Part shown: one piece after another, positions 32,190 through 40,880 of the stretch
Layout: the number at the start of each line of letters is the position of its first letter
Numbering within the stretch: the stretch's first letter is position 1
Source of the DNA: Propionibacteriales bacterium
Lineage (GTDB): Bacteria > Actinomycetota > Actinomycetes > Propionibacteriales > Nocardioidaceae
Direction: 5' to 3'
Length of the DNA stretch: 64,000 nucleotides
Assembly: GCA_026392465.1 (NCBI GenBank)
Contig: JAPLCA010000008.1
Coordinates: forward strand, 124,001 to 188,000
Notes under the pieces: generated by a model
The model's input: only the letters and a program-made list of their open reading frames with translations
Database searches by the model: none
What the model was told of the DNA's origin: nothing
Translations under genes and position numbers: made by a program

Positions 32190-33241
32190 GGGTCCTGCTC
32201 ACCGGCGCCGCCGGGTTCATCGGCTCCCGCATCGACCGGCGGCTCGCCGAGCGTGGGCACGACGTGGTCCGCCTCGACGCCTACCTGCCGATGGCCCACG
32301 GGCCCGGCGCGCGCGACACCGCACCCGACGACGTGCACCTGCTCGACCTGCGCGATGCAGGCGAGGCGGAGCTCGACGCCGTCCTCGACGGGATCGACGT
32401 CGTGTGCCACCAGGCGGCGATGGTCGGCAACGGCGTCGACGCGCAGGACCTGCCCGACTACGCGGCGCACAACGACCTCGGCACCGCCCGGCTCCTCGCG
32501 GCCATGGCGCGCGCCGGGGTCGTCCGTCTGGTGCTCGCGTCGTCGATGGTCGTCTACGGCGACGGCCGCTACGACTGTCCCGAGCACGGCGACGTGCCGC
32601 CCGCGGTACGCCGCGAGGACGACCTGGCGGCCGGTCGCTTCGACCCGCGGTGCCCCGTCTGCGGCGGCGACGTCACGTGGCGCCGGGTCACCGAGGACGC
32701 GCCGATCCGTCCGCGCACGTCCTACGCGGCCTCGAAGATCGCGCAGGAGTACTTCGCCGACGCCTGGTGCACGCTGCAGTCGGGCCGCGCCGTGGCCCTG
32801 CGGTACCACAACGTCTACGGTCCAGGCATGCCCGCGGACACCCCGTACTCGGGCGTGGCGGCGATCTTCCGGTCGGCGCTGGAGCGCGGCGAGGCGCCGC
32901 GCGTGTTCGAGGACGGCCAGCAGGTGCGCGACTTCGTGCACGTCGACGACGTCGCGCTCGCGAACGCGCTCGCCGTCGAGACCGTGGCTGAGCACCCGGT
33001 GGGCGTCACGCCCTACAACGTCGCCTCGGGACGGCCGTTCACCATCGGCGACATGGCCCGCGTGCTCGCCGCGGCGGTCGACGGACCCGAGCCGGTGGTC
33101 ACCGGCGACGCCCGCGTGTTCGACGTCCGGCACGTCCTCGCCTCTCCCGACAAGGCGGCAGAGGGGCTCGGCTTCCGCGCCGAGATCGCGCCCGAGGACG
33201 GCATCGCGCGGCTGGCCACCGACCCGCTCCGACGTCGCTGA
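32186..33241 (+). CDS. NAD-dependent epimerase/dehydratase with zinc-ribbon-like insert
   Basis: 351 aa extended SDR. The N-terminal GAAGFIGSRIDRRLAERG binds NAD, SYAASK carries the catalytic Tyr/Lys, and RYHNVYGPGMP and VRDFVHVDDVA are nucleotide-sugar epimerase motifs. Between residues about 130 and 170 an insert has CPEHG and CPVCGG, a likely zinc ribbon, as in dTDP-rhamnose 4-epimerase-like proteins. It probably epimerises a nucleotide sugar. GTG 32186 overlaps the mtnP stop, an unusual pairing of a nucleoside phosphorylase with a sugar epimerase. Confidence 0.85.
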   Translation: MRVLLTGAAGFIGSRIDRRLAERGHDVVRLDAYLPMAHGPGARDTAPDDVHLLDLRDAGEAELDAVLDGIDVVCHQAAMVGNGVDAQDLPDYAAHNDLGTARLLAAMARAGVVRLVLASSMVVYGDGRYDCPEHGDVPPAVRREDDLAAGRFDPRCPVCGGDVTWRRVTEDAPIRPRTSYAASKIAQEYFADAWCTLQSGRAVALRYHNVYGPGMPADTPYSGVAAIFRSALERGEAPRVFEDGQQVRDFVHVDDVALANALAVETVAEHPVGVTPYNVASGRPFTIGDMARVLAAAVDGPEPVVTGDARVFDVRHVLASPDKAAEGLGFRAEIAPEDGIARLATDPLRRR

Positions 33242-33293
33242 CCGTGACGTCGTGGCCCAGGATCGGCCGGATCCAGGGCCACAACGTCACGGT
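33241..33293. terminator. Long near-perfect inverted repeat between convergent genes
   Basis: 18-bp outer arms (ACCGTGACGTCGTGGCCC against its complement, one mismatch) enclose a second inverted repeat around GATCGGCCGGATC. It starts at the last base of the epimerase stop and lies before the convergent membrane-protein stop. Confidence 0.75.
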
Positions 33294-33309
33294 CAGGGGA
33301 GGGTGGGCG

Positions 33310-34653
33310 TCACCAGCGGGTGATGAGCAGGGTCTGGGCGAGGAGCGCGACCACGACCTGCGACGCGAGCAGTGGACGCTGCCAGCGGTCGGGGAGCAGC
33401 GCCGGCACTGCCACCACCCAGATCGTGAACGGCAGCCAGATCCGCTCGACCTCCGCCTTGCTCATGCCCGACAGCGTCGCCAGCGCGATGGTGGTGAGGC
33501 CACCGGTCGCGAGCACCGCGAGGGGCACGCGGCGCCGGACGGCGTCGGCGGTCGCCGGGAACGCGGCCCACACCGCCAGGCCGGCCGTGCACGTCCACGC
33601 GGCGAGGTTCGCCCACACCCAGTAGCCGTAGGAGCGCTCCGACGCGATGCCGTCGTAGTAGCGCTCCCGCAGCACCGGGTACGCCTCCCACCAGTGGAAG
33701 CCGAATGCCGAGAAGACCGCCGTCACCACGAGGGCGCCGCCCAGTGCCCACGGCAGCGCCCACCAGCCGAGCCCCGGCGGCCTCCCGCGCTCGCGTGCAC
33801 CTCCGCGGCTCGAGGCCGCGAGCCAGAGCACCGTCAGGGCGAGGACGCCGAGCAGCACCAGGCCGTACGACAGGTAGACGCACCAGCCGAGCAGCAGCCC
33901 GGCGGCGACGCCCTGCGCCCAGCCGCGCGGTCCGCGCGACGTCGCCGCGCGTGCCAGCAGGTACAGGCCCCAGGCGGCCACGGCGGCGAAGTACCAGTCG
34001 GCGCTGACGCCCGCCCACACCACGAGCGGCGCGAGCGCGAGCCACGGCGCGGCCCGACGCGCCAGGTCGCGGCTGCCGAGCAGGTCGAGCGTCAGCAGCA
34101 CGGCGGCCACGGACGTCGCGCCCACCGTCACCACGACCATCGCGATCCAGAACGGGTCCTGGACGCCGAGCCGGTCGAGCAGCACGAACGAGAGCAGCGC
34201 GCCCGGTGGGTGCCCGGCCACGTGCGTGTGCCAGTTGTCGGGCGCCGACGACGGGATGCGCTCGACGAACTCCCGCAGCATCGCGGGGACGTCGCGCACG
34301 GTCTGCGCGTCGTGCGGGTACTCGCTGGTGCGGCCGTACACGCGCGCGAACCCGTAGCGGCCGTCGCTCAGCCCCAGTGCGCACGTCCAGAGCCATCCCG
34401 CGAAGGTCGTCAGCACCACCACCGCCCGCCAGGGCAGCTCGAGGCACAGCCGCGGCAACGCCGACCACAGCAGCACCCCGGCCGCCACCGCCACGAGCAC
34501 GAGCGGGTCGAAGCGCGGACCCCACCACGCGTGCAGCGGCGGGAAGTGCACGCGCACGTCCTCGTCGAGCAGCAGCGGCACGACCATGGCCGCGACGACG
34601 AGCACGAGTCCGACGAGCGCCGACACGACGGCCGGACGGGGACGGACCTGCAT
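33310..34653 (-). CDS. Polytopic membrane protein, possible GT-C-type glycosyltransferase
   Basis: 447 aa with about 11-12 TM helices. After TM3 there is a large loop with GYGFARVYGRTSEYPHD-like sequence and DNWHTHVAGHPPGALLSF, the kind of acidic/His loop seen in GT-C mannosyltransferase-like proteins of actinobacteria. No donor or acceptor can be assigned. ATG 34653 is sound. It is divergent from the GT2 operon with an 84-bp spacer, so both may contribute to one glycan. Confidence 0.65.
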   Translation of the reverse strand: MQVRPRPAVVSALVGLVLVVAAMVVPLLLDEDVRVHFPPLHAWWGPRFDPLVLVAVAAGVLLWSALPRLCLELPWRAVVVLTTFAGWLWTCALGLSDGRYGFARVYGRTSEYPHDAQTVRDVPAMLREFVERIPSSAPDNWHTHVAGHPPGALLSFVLLDRLGVQDPFWIAMVVVTVGATSVAAVLLTLDLLGSRDLARRAAPWLALAPLVVWAGVSADWYFAAVAAWGLYLLARAATSRGPRGWAQGVAAGLLLGWCVYLSYGLVLLGVLALTVLWLAASSRGGARERGRPPGLGWWALPWALGGALVVTAVFSAFGFHWWEAYPVLRERYYDGIASERSYGYWVWANLAAWTCTAGLAVWAAFPATADAVRRRVPLAVLATGGLTTIALATLSGMSKAEVERIWLPFTIWVVAVPALLPDRWQRPLLASQVVVALLAQTLLITRW

Positions 34654-34737
34654 GCCGCCACGCTAGCCCGACCCCGTCCGCCCCGCAGGGCCGCTGGTTG
34701 GCGTGCGGGGTCGCGTCATCGCCCGTAGTTTCGAGGC

Positions 34738-35406
34738 ATGGTCGATGCCGGTGTGACGTGCGACGTGGTGGTGCCGTGTCGCGACGAGGCGGCGGCCCTG
34801 CCCCTCGTCCTCGCCGACGTCCCCGACGGCCTGCGGGTCGTCGTGGTCGACAACGGCTCCACCGACGGCACCGCCGACGTCGCCCGCTCGCTGGGCGCCG
34901 TCGTGGTGCACGAGTCCCGTCCCGGCTACGGCGCCGCCGTGCACGCGGGCGTCGAGGCGGCCGAGGCCGAGTACGTGGCCGTGATCGACGGCGACGACTC
35001 GATGCGGCTCGCCGACCTCCTGCCGATGCTCGACGCCGTGCGCACCGAGGGCGTCACCATGGCCGTGGGTCGACGCCGGCCGGTCGCCCGCGGCGTCTGG
35101 CCCTGGCACGCACGCGCCGGCACGCTCGCGCTCGCCACCTGGATCCGCCGCTCGAGCGGGTTCGGCATCCACGACCTCGCGCCCATGCGGGTCTGCCGCC
35201 GCCAGGACCTGCTCGACCTCGACGTGCGTGACCGCCGCTTCGGGTACCCGCTCGAGCTCATGGTCAAGGCGTCCCGTGCGGGCTGGACGGTCCGCGAGCT
35301 CGACGTCGAGTACCGACCGCGCGCGGCCGGCACGCGCTCGAAGGTGTCGGGGTCGGTCAAGGGCACGGCCCGGGTCGTCCAGGACTTCGCGAAGGTGCTC
35401 CGATGA
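34738..35406 (+). CDS. Glycosyltransferase family 2
   Basis: 222 aa GT-A fold: CDVVVPCRDEAAALPLVL, VVDNGSTDGTADVAR and the DxD-type IDGDDSMR. Only a short C-terminal part follows, with no membrane anchor. Such enzymes transfer sugar from a nucleotide or dolichyl/polyprenyl donor. TAGTTT at 34726-34731 is a fair -10, 6 nt before the ATG, so the message is probably leaderless. It starts a five-gene operon in which each gene overlaps or nearly abuts the next. Confidence 0.9.
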   Translation: MVDAGVTCDVVVPCRDEAAALPLVLADVPDGLRVVVVDNGSTDGTADVARSLGAVVVHESRPGYGAAVHAGVEAAEAEYVAVIDGDDSMRLADLLPMLDAVRTEGVTMAVGRRRPVARGVWPWHARAGTLALATWIRRSSGFGIHDLAPMRVCRRQDLLDLDVRDRRFGYPLELMVKASRAGWTVRELDVEYRPRAAGTRSKVSGSVKGTARVVQDFAKVLR

Positions 35407-36098
35407 CGCCCGCGCCGCTCGAGCCGCCCTCGACGGGTCCCGTGCTCCTCGTGGTCGCCAAGGCGCCCGTGCCCGGGCTCGCCAAGACGCGGCTCGGCCG
35501 CGTGGTCGGGCCCGACGCCGCCGCCGACGTGGCCGCGGCCGCCCTGCTCGACACCCTCGACGCCGTGCAGGCCGCGCGCGCGGTGACGGGCTGGCCCGTC
35601 GTCGTCGCGATGACCGGCGACGTCGACGCCGCCGCCCGCGGCAGCGACGTCCGCGCCGCCCTCGAGCGCACCATCGTCGTACCGCAGCGCGGTGACGACT
35701 TCGGCGAGCGGCTCGCCCACGCCCACGCCGACGCAGGGGTCCACGGTCGCGGCACGGTGCAGATCGGCATGGACACCCCCCAGGTGGCACCCGACGACCT
35801 CCTGGCCGCCGGCGACGCCGTGGCCGAGGGGCGCCAGGTGCTCGGCCCCGCCGACGACGGTGGCTGGTGGCTGCTCGGCCTGCCCGACCCGCACCGCGCC
35901 GACGCCCTGCGCGACGTGCCGATGTCGCGCGACGACACCGGCGAGCTGACCCGTGCCGCCCTCGGCGACGTCGAGCTGCTGCGCGCGCTGTGCGACGTCG
36001 ACGAGTGGCCGGACGCGCAGGCCGTGGCGAGCAGCCTCCCGGGGTCGCGGTTCGCCGCGTCGGTGGACCGGTCCACGACGGCAGGAGCAGAGGCATGA
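35403..36098 (+). CDS. DUF2064/TIGR04282-type nucleotidyl- or glycosyl-transferase-like protein
   Basis: 231 aa. VLLVVAKAPVPGLAKTRLGRVVG is the nucleotide-sugar-pyrophosphorylase-like N-terminus of DUF2064; IGMDTPQVAPDDLL and LGPADDGGWWLLGL follow. The family is named from radical-SAM/arsenosugar clusters as transferase 1, but its reaction is not proven in general. ATG 35403 overlaps the GT2 stop, so the pair likely works as a unit. The arsenic resistance genes 4 kb upstream make the arsenosugar link worth testing. Confidence 0.85.
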   Translation: MTPAPLEPPSTGPVLLVVAKAPVPGLAKTRLGRVVGPDAAADVAAAALLDTLDAVQAARAVTGWPVVVAMTGDVDAAARGSDVRAALERTIVVPQRGDDFGERLAHAHADAGVHGRGTVQIGMDTPQVAPDDLLAAGDAVAEGRQVLGPADDGGWWLLGLPDPHRADALRDVPMSRDDTGELTRAALGDVELLRALCDVDEWPDAQAVASSLPGSRFAASVDRSTTAGAEA

Positions 36099-36730
36099 GC
36101 CTGGACGACGCCACGTTCGACGCGGTCTTCACGTCCGACGACTCGCGGCTCGTCGACGACGCCGGTGTCGAGGAGCACCTCGCGGTGCACCGCTGGGCGG
36201 CGGACGCGGACGACGCCGACCACGCACTGTTCGTCGACCCGTGCTCCGGCCCGACGCTCGACCTCGGCTGCGGGCCCGGGCGCCTGGTGCACGCCCTCCT
36301 GCTGCGCGGGGTCGACGCGCTGGGCGTCGACACGTCGCGCGCGGCCCTGGGGCTCGCGAAGGCTCGTGGCTCGGTCGTGCTGCGCCGCGACGTCTTCGAC
36401 CGGCTCCCGGGCGAGGGACGGTGGCAGCACGCGCTGCTGGCCGACGGCAACATCGGCATCGGCGGGCGTCCGGCGCGGCTGCTCCGGCGGGTGGGCGAGC
36501 TCGTCGCGCCCGGCGGCTCGGTGCTCGTCGAGGTGCGCGAGAGCGGGGGCATCCTGCAGGAGACCCGGCGCCTGCTCGTCGACGGCCGCCTCGGTGCGCC
36601 GTTCGCGTGGGCGGTCGTCGGGCTCGACGCCGTCAGCTACCTGGCCGACCGCGCCCACCTCGTCCACACCCGCACGCTGCAGGCGGACGGTCGCTGGGTG
36701 GCCGAGCTGCACCGACCGGCCAGGGGCTGA
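36095..36730 (+). CDS. Class I SAM-dependent methyltransferase
   Basis: 211 aa. Motif I LDLGCGPGRLVHALLLRG near residue 52, then GVDTSRAALGLAKARG and the post-motif LLADGNIGIGGRPARLLRRVGELVAPGGSVLVEV. The N-terminus DDATFDAVFTSDDSRL is not one I recognise. ATG 36095 overlaps the DUF2064 stop. A sugar or sugar-lipid may be methylated, given the neighbours; the sequence does not show the acceptor. Confidence 0.85.
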   Translation: MSLDDATFDAVFTSDDSRLVDDAGVEEHLAVHRWAADADDADHALFVDPCSGPTLDLGCGPGRLVHALLLRGVDALGVDTSRAALGLAKARGSVVLRRDVFDRLPGEGRWQHALLADGNIGIGGRPARLLRRVGELVAPGGSVLVEVRESGGILQETRRLLVDGRLGAPFAWAVVGLDAVSYLADRAHLVHTRTLQADGRWVAELHRPARG

Positions 36731-36735
36731 GGACC

Positions 36736-37896
36736 GTGCGTCTGCCCCGGGTCGAGGACTTCGAAGCCCGCGCGCGGGGACCGCGGCTCACGGCGCGGGT
36801 CGGCACCTGGCTCGGGGTGGCGTTCGGGGTCTGCTTCCTCACCGGGATGTGGAGCCACCTCCAGTACGACCCGCCGGCGTGGGCGCCGATCGGACCCCGG
36901 CCCACGTCGCTCTACCGGTGGACGCAGGGCCTGCACGTGGCCACGGGCATCGCCTGCGTGCCGCTGCTGCTGGTCAAGCTGTGGTCGGTGTTCCCGCGAC
37001 TGTTCGCGCGTCCCCCGGCCGGCCTCCGCCGCCTCGCCCTGCACGCGCTCGAGCGCTGGTCCATCGCCGTCCTCGTGGCCTCGGCGCTGTTCCAGCTGGT
37101 GACCGGGCTGCTCAACGTCGTGCAGTGGTACCCGTGGTCGTTCTCGTTCCGGCCGGCGCACGAGGCCGTGGCCTGGGTCGCGATCGGCAGCATCCTGGTG
37201 CACGTGGCGGTCAAGCTGCCGGTGGTCCGCCAGACCTTCGCCCCCGAGGACACCGAGGACGGCGATGGCGACGGCGACGGCACCGGCGCCGAGCGTGCCG
37301 GTGCTCCGGGGCGGCGCGCGGTGCTGGCGACCGCGCTCGGTGCCTCGGCCGTGGCGACCGTGCTCACCGTCGGGCAGAGCGTGCCGTGGCTGCGACGCGT
37401 GTCGGTGCTTGCCGTACGCGACGGGACGGGACCGCAGGGGCTCCCGATCAACCGCACCGCCCGCGCCGCTGGTGCCGTCGACGCCGCCACCGACGCCGAC
37501 TTCCGGCTCGAGGTCGTGCACGGCGACCGCCGCGTCACGCTGAGCCGGGCGGAGCTCGCGGCCCTCCCGCAGCGCACGCACCGGCTGCCCATCGCCTGCG
37601 TCGAGGGGTGGAGCCGCAGCGCGACGTGGACCGGCGTGGCCGTGCGCGACCTGCTCGAGCTGGTCGGGGCGCCCGCGGCGTCCACGGTGCGCGTCACGTC
37701 GATGCAGACCCGGGGCGCCTTCGCGCGCAGCGAGCTGCCCGCCGTGTTCGTCGAGGACCACCGCACGCTGCTCGCGCTCGAGCTCGAGGGCGAGCCGCTC
37801 GACCTCGACCACGGCTTCCCGTGCCGCATCATCGCGCCCAACCGGCCCGGCGTGCTGCAGACCAAGTGGGTGCGGACGCTGGAGGTCCGCGCATGA
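36736..37896 (+). CDS. Membrane-anchored molybdopterin (sulfite oxidase-fold) oxidoreductase
   Basis: 386 aa. The N-terminal half has about four TM helices resembling a cytochrome b561-type domain, with His in TRWTQGLHVATGIA and PAHEAVAWVAIGSILVHVAVKLP as possible haem ligands. After an acidic linker (EDGDGDGDGTG) and another TM segment comes a molybdopterin domain with IACVEGWSRSATWTGV (Cys ligand) and LDHGFPCRIIAPNRPGVLQTKWV. It may be a periplasmic-facing reductase/oxidase wired directly to the membrane. GTG 36736 lies 5 nt after the methyltransferase stop. The substrate is unknown. Confidence 0.82.
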   Translation: MRLPRVEDFEARARGPRLTARVGTWLGVAFGVCFLTGMWSHLQYDPPAWAPIGPRPTSLYRWTQGLHVATGIACVPLLLVKLWSVFPRLFARPPAGLRRLALHALERWSIAVLVASALFQLVTGLLNVVQWYPWSFSFRPAHEAVAWVAIGSILVHVAVKLPVVRQTFAPEDTEDGDGDGDGTGAERAGAPGRRAVLATALGASAVATVLTVGQSVPWLRRVSVLAVRDGTGPQGLPINRTARAAGAVDAATDADFRLEVVHGDRRVTLSRAELAALPQRTHRLPIACVEGWSRSATWTGVAVRDLLELVGAPAASTVRVTSMQTRGAFARSELPAVFVEDHRTLLALELEGEPLDLDHGFPCRIIAPNRPGVLQTKWVRTLEVRA

Positions 37897-38315
37897 GGAC
37901 GGCTCGTCTGCTCCTCGCGCTCCCCGGGGTGGCCGCCATCGTCTGGGGCGTCCTCCTGCTGCTCGACCGGCCCGACGGCCTGGTGTCCGTGCTCGTCTGG
38001 GCCGGGGGCGCGGTGCTCGTGCACGACCTCGTCGTGGCACCGCTCACCGTCGTCGTCGGCCTGGGGCTCGGTCGGCTCCTGCCACCGGCCACGCGCGCCC
38101 CGACCCTCCTGCTGCTCGCCGGCTGGGCCCTCGTGACGGTGGCGGTCTCCGCCGTGCTGTCGGGCCAGGGTGGCAAGCCCGACAACCCGACGCTGCTCAC
38201 CGGCCACTACGGACTCGCCTGGGGCGTCCTGTCGCTCCTCGTGGCCGTCGCCCTCGCCGTGCTCGTCGTCACCGGCGTCCGGCGGGAGCGTCGCCGTACG
38301 TCCGCGCCCTCCTGA
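37893..38315 (+). CDS. Four-TM hypothetical membrane protein
   Basis: 140 aa, nearly all hydrophobic: LLLALPGVAAIVWGVLLLL, LVWAGGAVLVHDLVVAPLTVVVGLGLG, LLLLAGWALVTVAVSAVLSG and GVLSLLVAVALAVLVVTGV, with a basic C-terminus. I do not recognise the family. ATG 37893 overlaps the molybdopterin oxidoreductase stop, so it may be a partner subunit. It is the last gene of the GT2-DUF2064-methyltransferase operon. Confidence 0.7.
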   Translation: MRTARLLLALPGVAAIVWGVLLLLDRPDGLVSVLVWAGGAVLVHDLVVAPLTVVVGLGLGRLLPPATRAPTLLLLAGWALVTVAVSAVLSGQGGKPDNPTLLTGHYGLAWGVLSLLVAVALAVLVVTGVRRERRRTSAPS

Positions 38316-38332
38316 TGGGTTAGGTTGCTGCC

Positions 38333-38908
38333 GTGCTGCTGAGCGACCGCGACATCCTGGCCGAGATCGACGCCGGACGGGTGAGCCTGGACCCCTTCGA
38401 GCGCTCCATGATCCAGCCGTCGAGCATCGACGTGCGACTCGACAAGTTCTTCCGCGTCTTCGACAACCACAAGTACCCGCACATCGACCCGGCCGCCGAC
38501 CAGTCCGACCTCACGCGCCCCGTGGAGGTGGCCGGCGACGAGACCTTCGTGCTGCACCCCGGCGAGTTCGTCCTGGGCTCCACCTTCGAGCTCGTCACCC
38601 TGCCCGACGACGTGGCGGCGCGCCTGGAGGGCAAGTCCTCCCTCGGCCGCCTCGGGCTGCTGACGCACTCCACCGCGGGCTTCATCGACCCGGGCTTCTC
38701 CGGCCACGTGACCCTCGAGCTGGCCAACGTCGCGACCCTGCCGATCAAGCTCTACCCGGGCATGAAGATCGGCCAGCTCTGCTTCTTCCGGCTGACGTCC
38801 GCCGCGGAGCACCCGTACGGGTCCGCCGCGTACGGCTCCCGGTACCAGGGCCAGCGCGGCCCGACGGCGTCGCGGTCGCACGCCAACTTCCACCAGACGA
38901 GCATCTAG
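38333..38908 (+). CDS. dcd: dCTP deaminase (probably bifunctional dCTP deaminase/dUTPase)
   Basis: 191 aa, full length. Motifs [47 protein letters not shown] and [12 protein letters not shown] are those of Dcd; the mycobacterial homologue of the same length both deaminates dCTP and hydrolyses dUTP. It supplies dUMP for thymidylate synthesis. GTG 38333 is 6 nt after TAGGTT, a good -10, so the message is leaderless. Confidence 0.95.
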   Translation: MLLSDRDILAEIDAGRVSLDPFERSMIQPSSIDVRLDKFFRVFDNHKYPHIDPAADQSDLTRPVEVAGDETFVLHPGEFVLGSTFELVTLPDDVAARLEGKSSLGRLGLLTHSTAGFIDPGFSGHVTLELANVATLPIKLYPGMKIGQLCFFRLTSAAEHPYGSAAYGSRYQGQRGPTASRSHANFHQTSI

Positions 38909-38927
38909 ACCCGAAGCACGAGCCAGC

Positions 38928-39836
38928 ATGTCGCTACCCCTGACCATCAGTCCCGAGGTCTCCGACGCCCTCGCCGCCGGCCGGCCGGTCGTGGCGCTGG
39001 AGTCGACGATCATCTCCCACGGCCTGCCGCGCCCGGACAACCTCCACGCCGCGCACCGCTTCGAGCAGCAGCTGCGCGACGCGGGTGTCGTGCCGGCGAC
39101 CATCGCCGTGCTCGACGGCCAGCTCAAGGCCGGTCTCACCGGCCCCGAGCTCGAGCGGATCGCGTCGGAGGACGTGCCCAAGCTGAGCATGCGCGACCTC
39201 CCGGTCGTGCTCGCCCGTGGTGGCAGCGGGGCGACGACGGTCGCGGCGACGTCGTTCGTCGCCGACCACGCCGGCGTGCGGGTCTTCGCCACCGGCGGGC
39301 TGGGCGGCGTGCACCGCGGGGCCGGCACGTCGTTCGACGAGTCCAACGACCTGAAGGTGCTCTCGGAGGTGCCGATCACCGTGGTGTCCGCGGGCGTCAA
39401 GTCGGTGCTGGACATCGGCGCGACCCTGGAGCGGCTCGAGACGCTCGGCGTGACCGTGCTCGGCTACGGCACCGACGAGTTCCCGAGCTTCTGGCTGCGC
39501 TCCTCGGGCGAGCCGCTGGACTGGGTGGTGCCCGACGGTCCGGCCGTCGCCGGCGTCATGGAGGCGCGCGAGCAGCTGGAGCTGTGCTCGGCGATCGTCG
39601 TGGCCAACCCGCTGCCGTTCGACCAGCAGCTCGACCCCGACCTGCACGACCGTGCTCTCACCGAGGCGCTGCGGCGGTGCGAGGAGAAGGGCATCGAGGG
39701 CAAGGAGGTGACGCCGTTCCTGCTCTCGACCATCGTCGAGCTCACGGAGGGCGACAGCCTCGCCGTCAACCTGCGGATCGTCGAGAACAACATCCGGGTG
39801 GCAGCCGAGATCGCCACCGCCTGGGCGGAGCTCTAG
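38928..39836 (+). CDS. psuG: Pseudouridine-5'-phosphate glycosidase
   Basis: 302 aa. ALESTIISHGLPRPDN, LARGGSGATTVAAT, VFATGGLGGVHRGA and VVANPLPFDQQLD match the PsuG/indigoidine synthase A-like family; the lysine in the KSVLDIGATLE segment and metal-binding Asp are in place. It cleaves pseudouridine-5'-phosphate to uracil and ribose-5-phosphate. The partner kinase gene starts 3 bp after the stop, giving a complete pseudouridine salvage pair downstream of dcd. Confidence 0.93.
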   Translation: MSLPLTISPEVSDALAAGRPVVALESTIISHGLPRPDNLHAAHRFEQQLRDAGVVPATIAVLDGQLKAGLTGPELERIASEDVPKLSMRDLPVVLARGGSGATTVAATSFVADHAGVRVFATGGLGGVHRGAGTSFDESNDLKVLSEVPITVVSAGVKSVLDIGATLERLETLGVTVLGYGTDEFPSFWLRSSGEPLDWVVPDGPAVAGVMEAREQLELCSAIVVANPLPFDQQLDPDLHDRALTEALRRCEEKGIEGKEVTPFLLSTIVELTEGDSLAVNLRIVENNIRVAAEIATAWAEL

Positions 39837-39839
39837 CCC

Positions 39840-40736
39840 GTGACGGTGCTCGTCGTCGGCGACGTGGTCGACGACATCAGCGTGCGACCGCTCACCGAGG
39901 TCACGCCCGCCAGCGACACGCCCGCCACCATCCGCATGGCCCCCGGGGGCTCCGCCGCCAACGTCGCGGCGTGGCTCGGCGAGCTCGGCGTGCCGACCCG
40001 CTTCGTTGGGCGGGTCAGCGCCGACGCCGTCGAGCGGCACGCGGCGGCCCTCGCCGCGCACGGCGTGGACGCGCGGCTCGTGGGCGACCCGGACCTGCCG
40101 ACCGCGACGATCCTGCTGCAGCTCGACGACGCCGGCGAGCGGACGATGTTCGTCGACCGTGGCGCGAACGGGCGGCTCGCGCCCGGCGACGTCGCGGACG
40201 ACGCGTGGGACGGCGTCACCTGGTTGCACCTGACGGGGTACTCCTTCTTCGACGAGGGCACCCGCTCGACGGCGCTCGGGCTCGTGGCGCAGGCGCGGGC
40301 GCGTGGCGCCGGCGTGAGCGTCGACCCCAGCACCGTCTCCTTCCTGCGGGCGTGCGGCGGGCCGACCTTCCTCGACTGGGTCGACGGGGCCGACCTCGCG
40401 TTCCCGAACCTCGACGAGGCGCGGGTGCTCGTCGACGCACGAGGACCGCAGATCGACCTCGACCACCTGGCCACCCGCTTCGGCGGCGTCGTGGTGACGC
40501 TCGGGTCCATGGGCGCGGCCTTCCTCGGCGACGTCGACGGTGTCGAGCACCGGGAGCAGGTCACGGCCCCACGGACCGCCGTCGTCGACACGACCGGCGC
40601 GGGCGACGCCTTCGCAGCCGGGTTCCTGGCGTGCTGGCTGCGCCCGGGTCCCCGTGACGTGCGCGGGGCGCTCGAGTCGGGCCGGGCCGTGGCCGAGCGG
40701 TGCATCGCCCTGCGGGGTGCGCGGCCGCCGGCGTAG
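39840..40736 (+). CDS. psuK: PfkB-family carbohydrate kinase, probable pseudouridine kinase
   Basis: 298 aa ribokinase fold: the N-terminal MAPGGSAANVAAWLGELG, a mid TIL-type region and the C-terminal DTTGAGDAFAAGFLACWL anion-hole motif with catalytic Asp. Position 3 bp after psuG indicates pseudouridine as substrate. GTG 39840. Without the neighbour it could only be called a PfkB kinase. Confidence 0.85.
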   Translation: MTVLVVGDVVDDISVRPLTEVTPASDTPATIRMAPGGSAANVAAWLGELGVPTRFVGRVSADAVERHAAALAAHGVDARLVGDPDLPTATILLQLDDAGERTMFVDRGANGRLAPGDVADDAWDGVTWLHLTGYSFFDEGTRSTALGLVAQARARGAGVSVDPSTVSFLRACGGPTFLDWVDGADLAFPNLDEARVLVDARGPQIDLDHLATRFGGVVVTLGSMGAAFLGDVDGVEHREQVTAPRTAVVDTTGAGDAFAAGFLACWLRPGPRDVRGALESGRAVAERCIALRGARPPA

Positions 40737-40880
40737 TACCCAGGCGACTGATTCCGTAGCCCGATCGAGTCATTTCGGGTCTCTTCGTGATTATTTATCG
40801 GTGTCCGACTTCGGTTCCCGTCATCCGTGCGGTTGTATCGAGGTGGGGCCGTCCAGGGGTAGGCCCCAGAGGAGGACACC

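Noticed and set aside
29417-38315. Complete arsenosugar pathway
   Set aside because: No ArsM arsenite methyltransferase or radical-SAM ArsS is seen; the methyltransferase at 36095 lacks an arsenite-type Cys set. Only proximity and the DUF2064 family name suggest the link.
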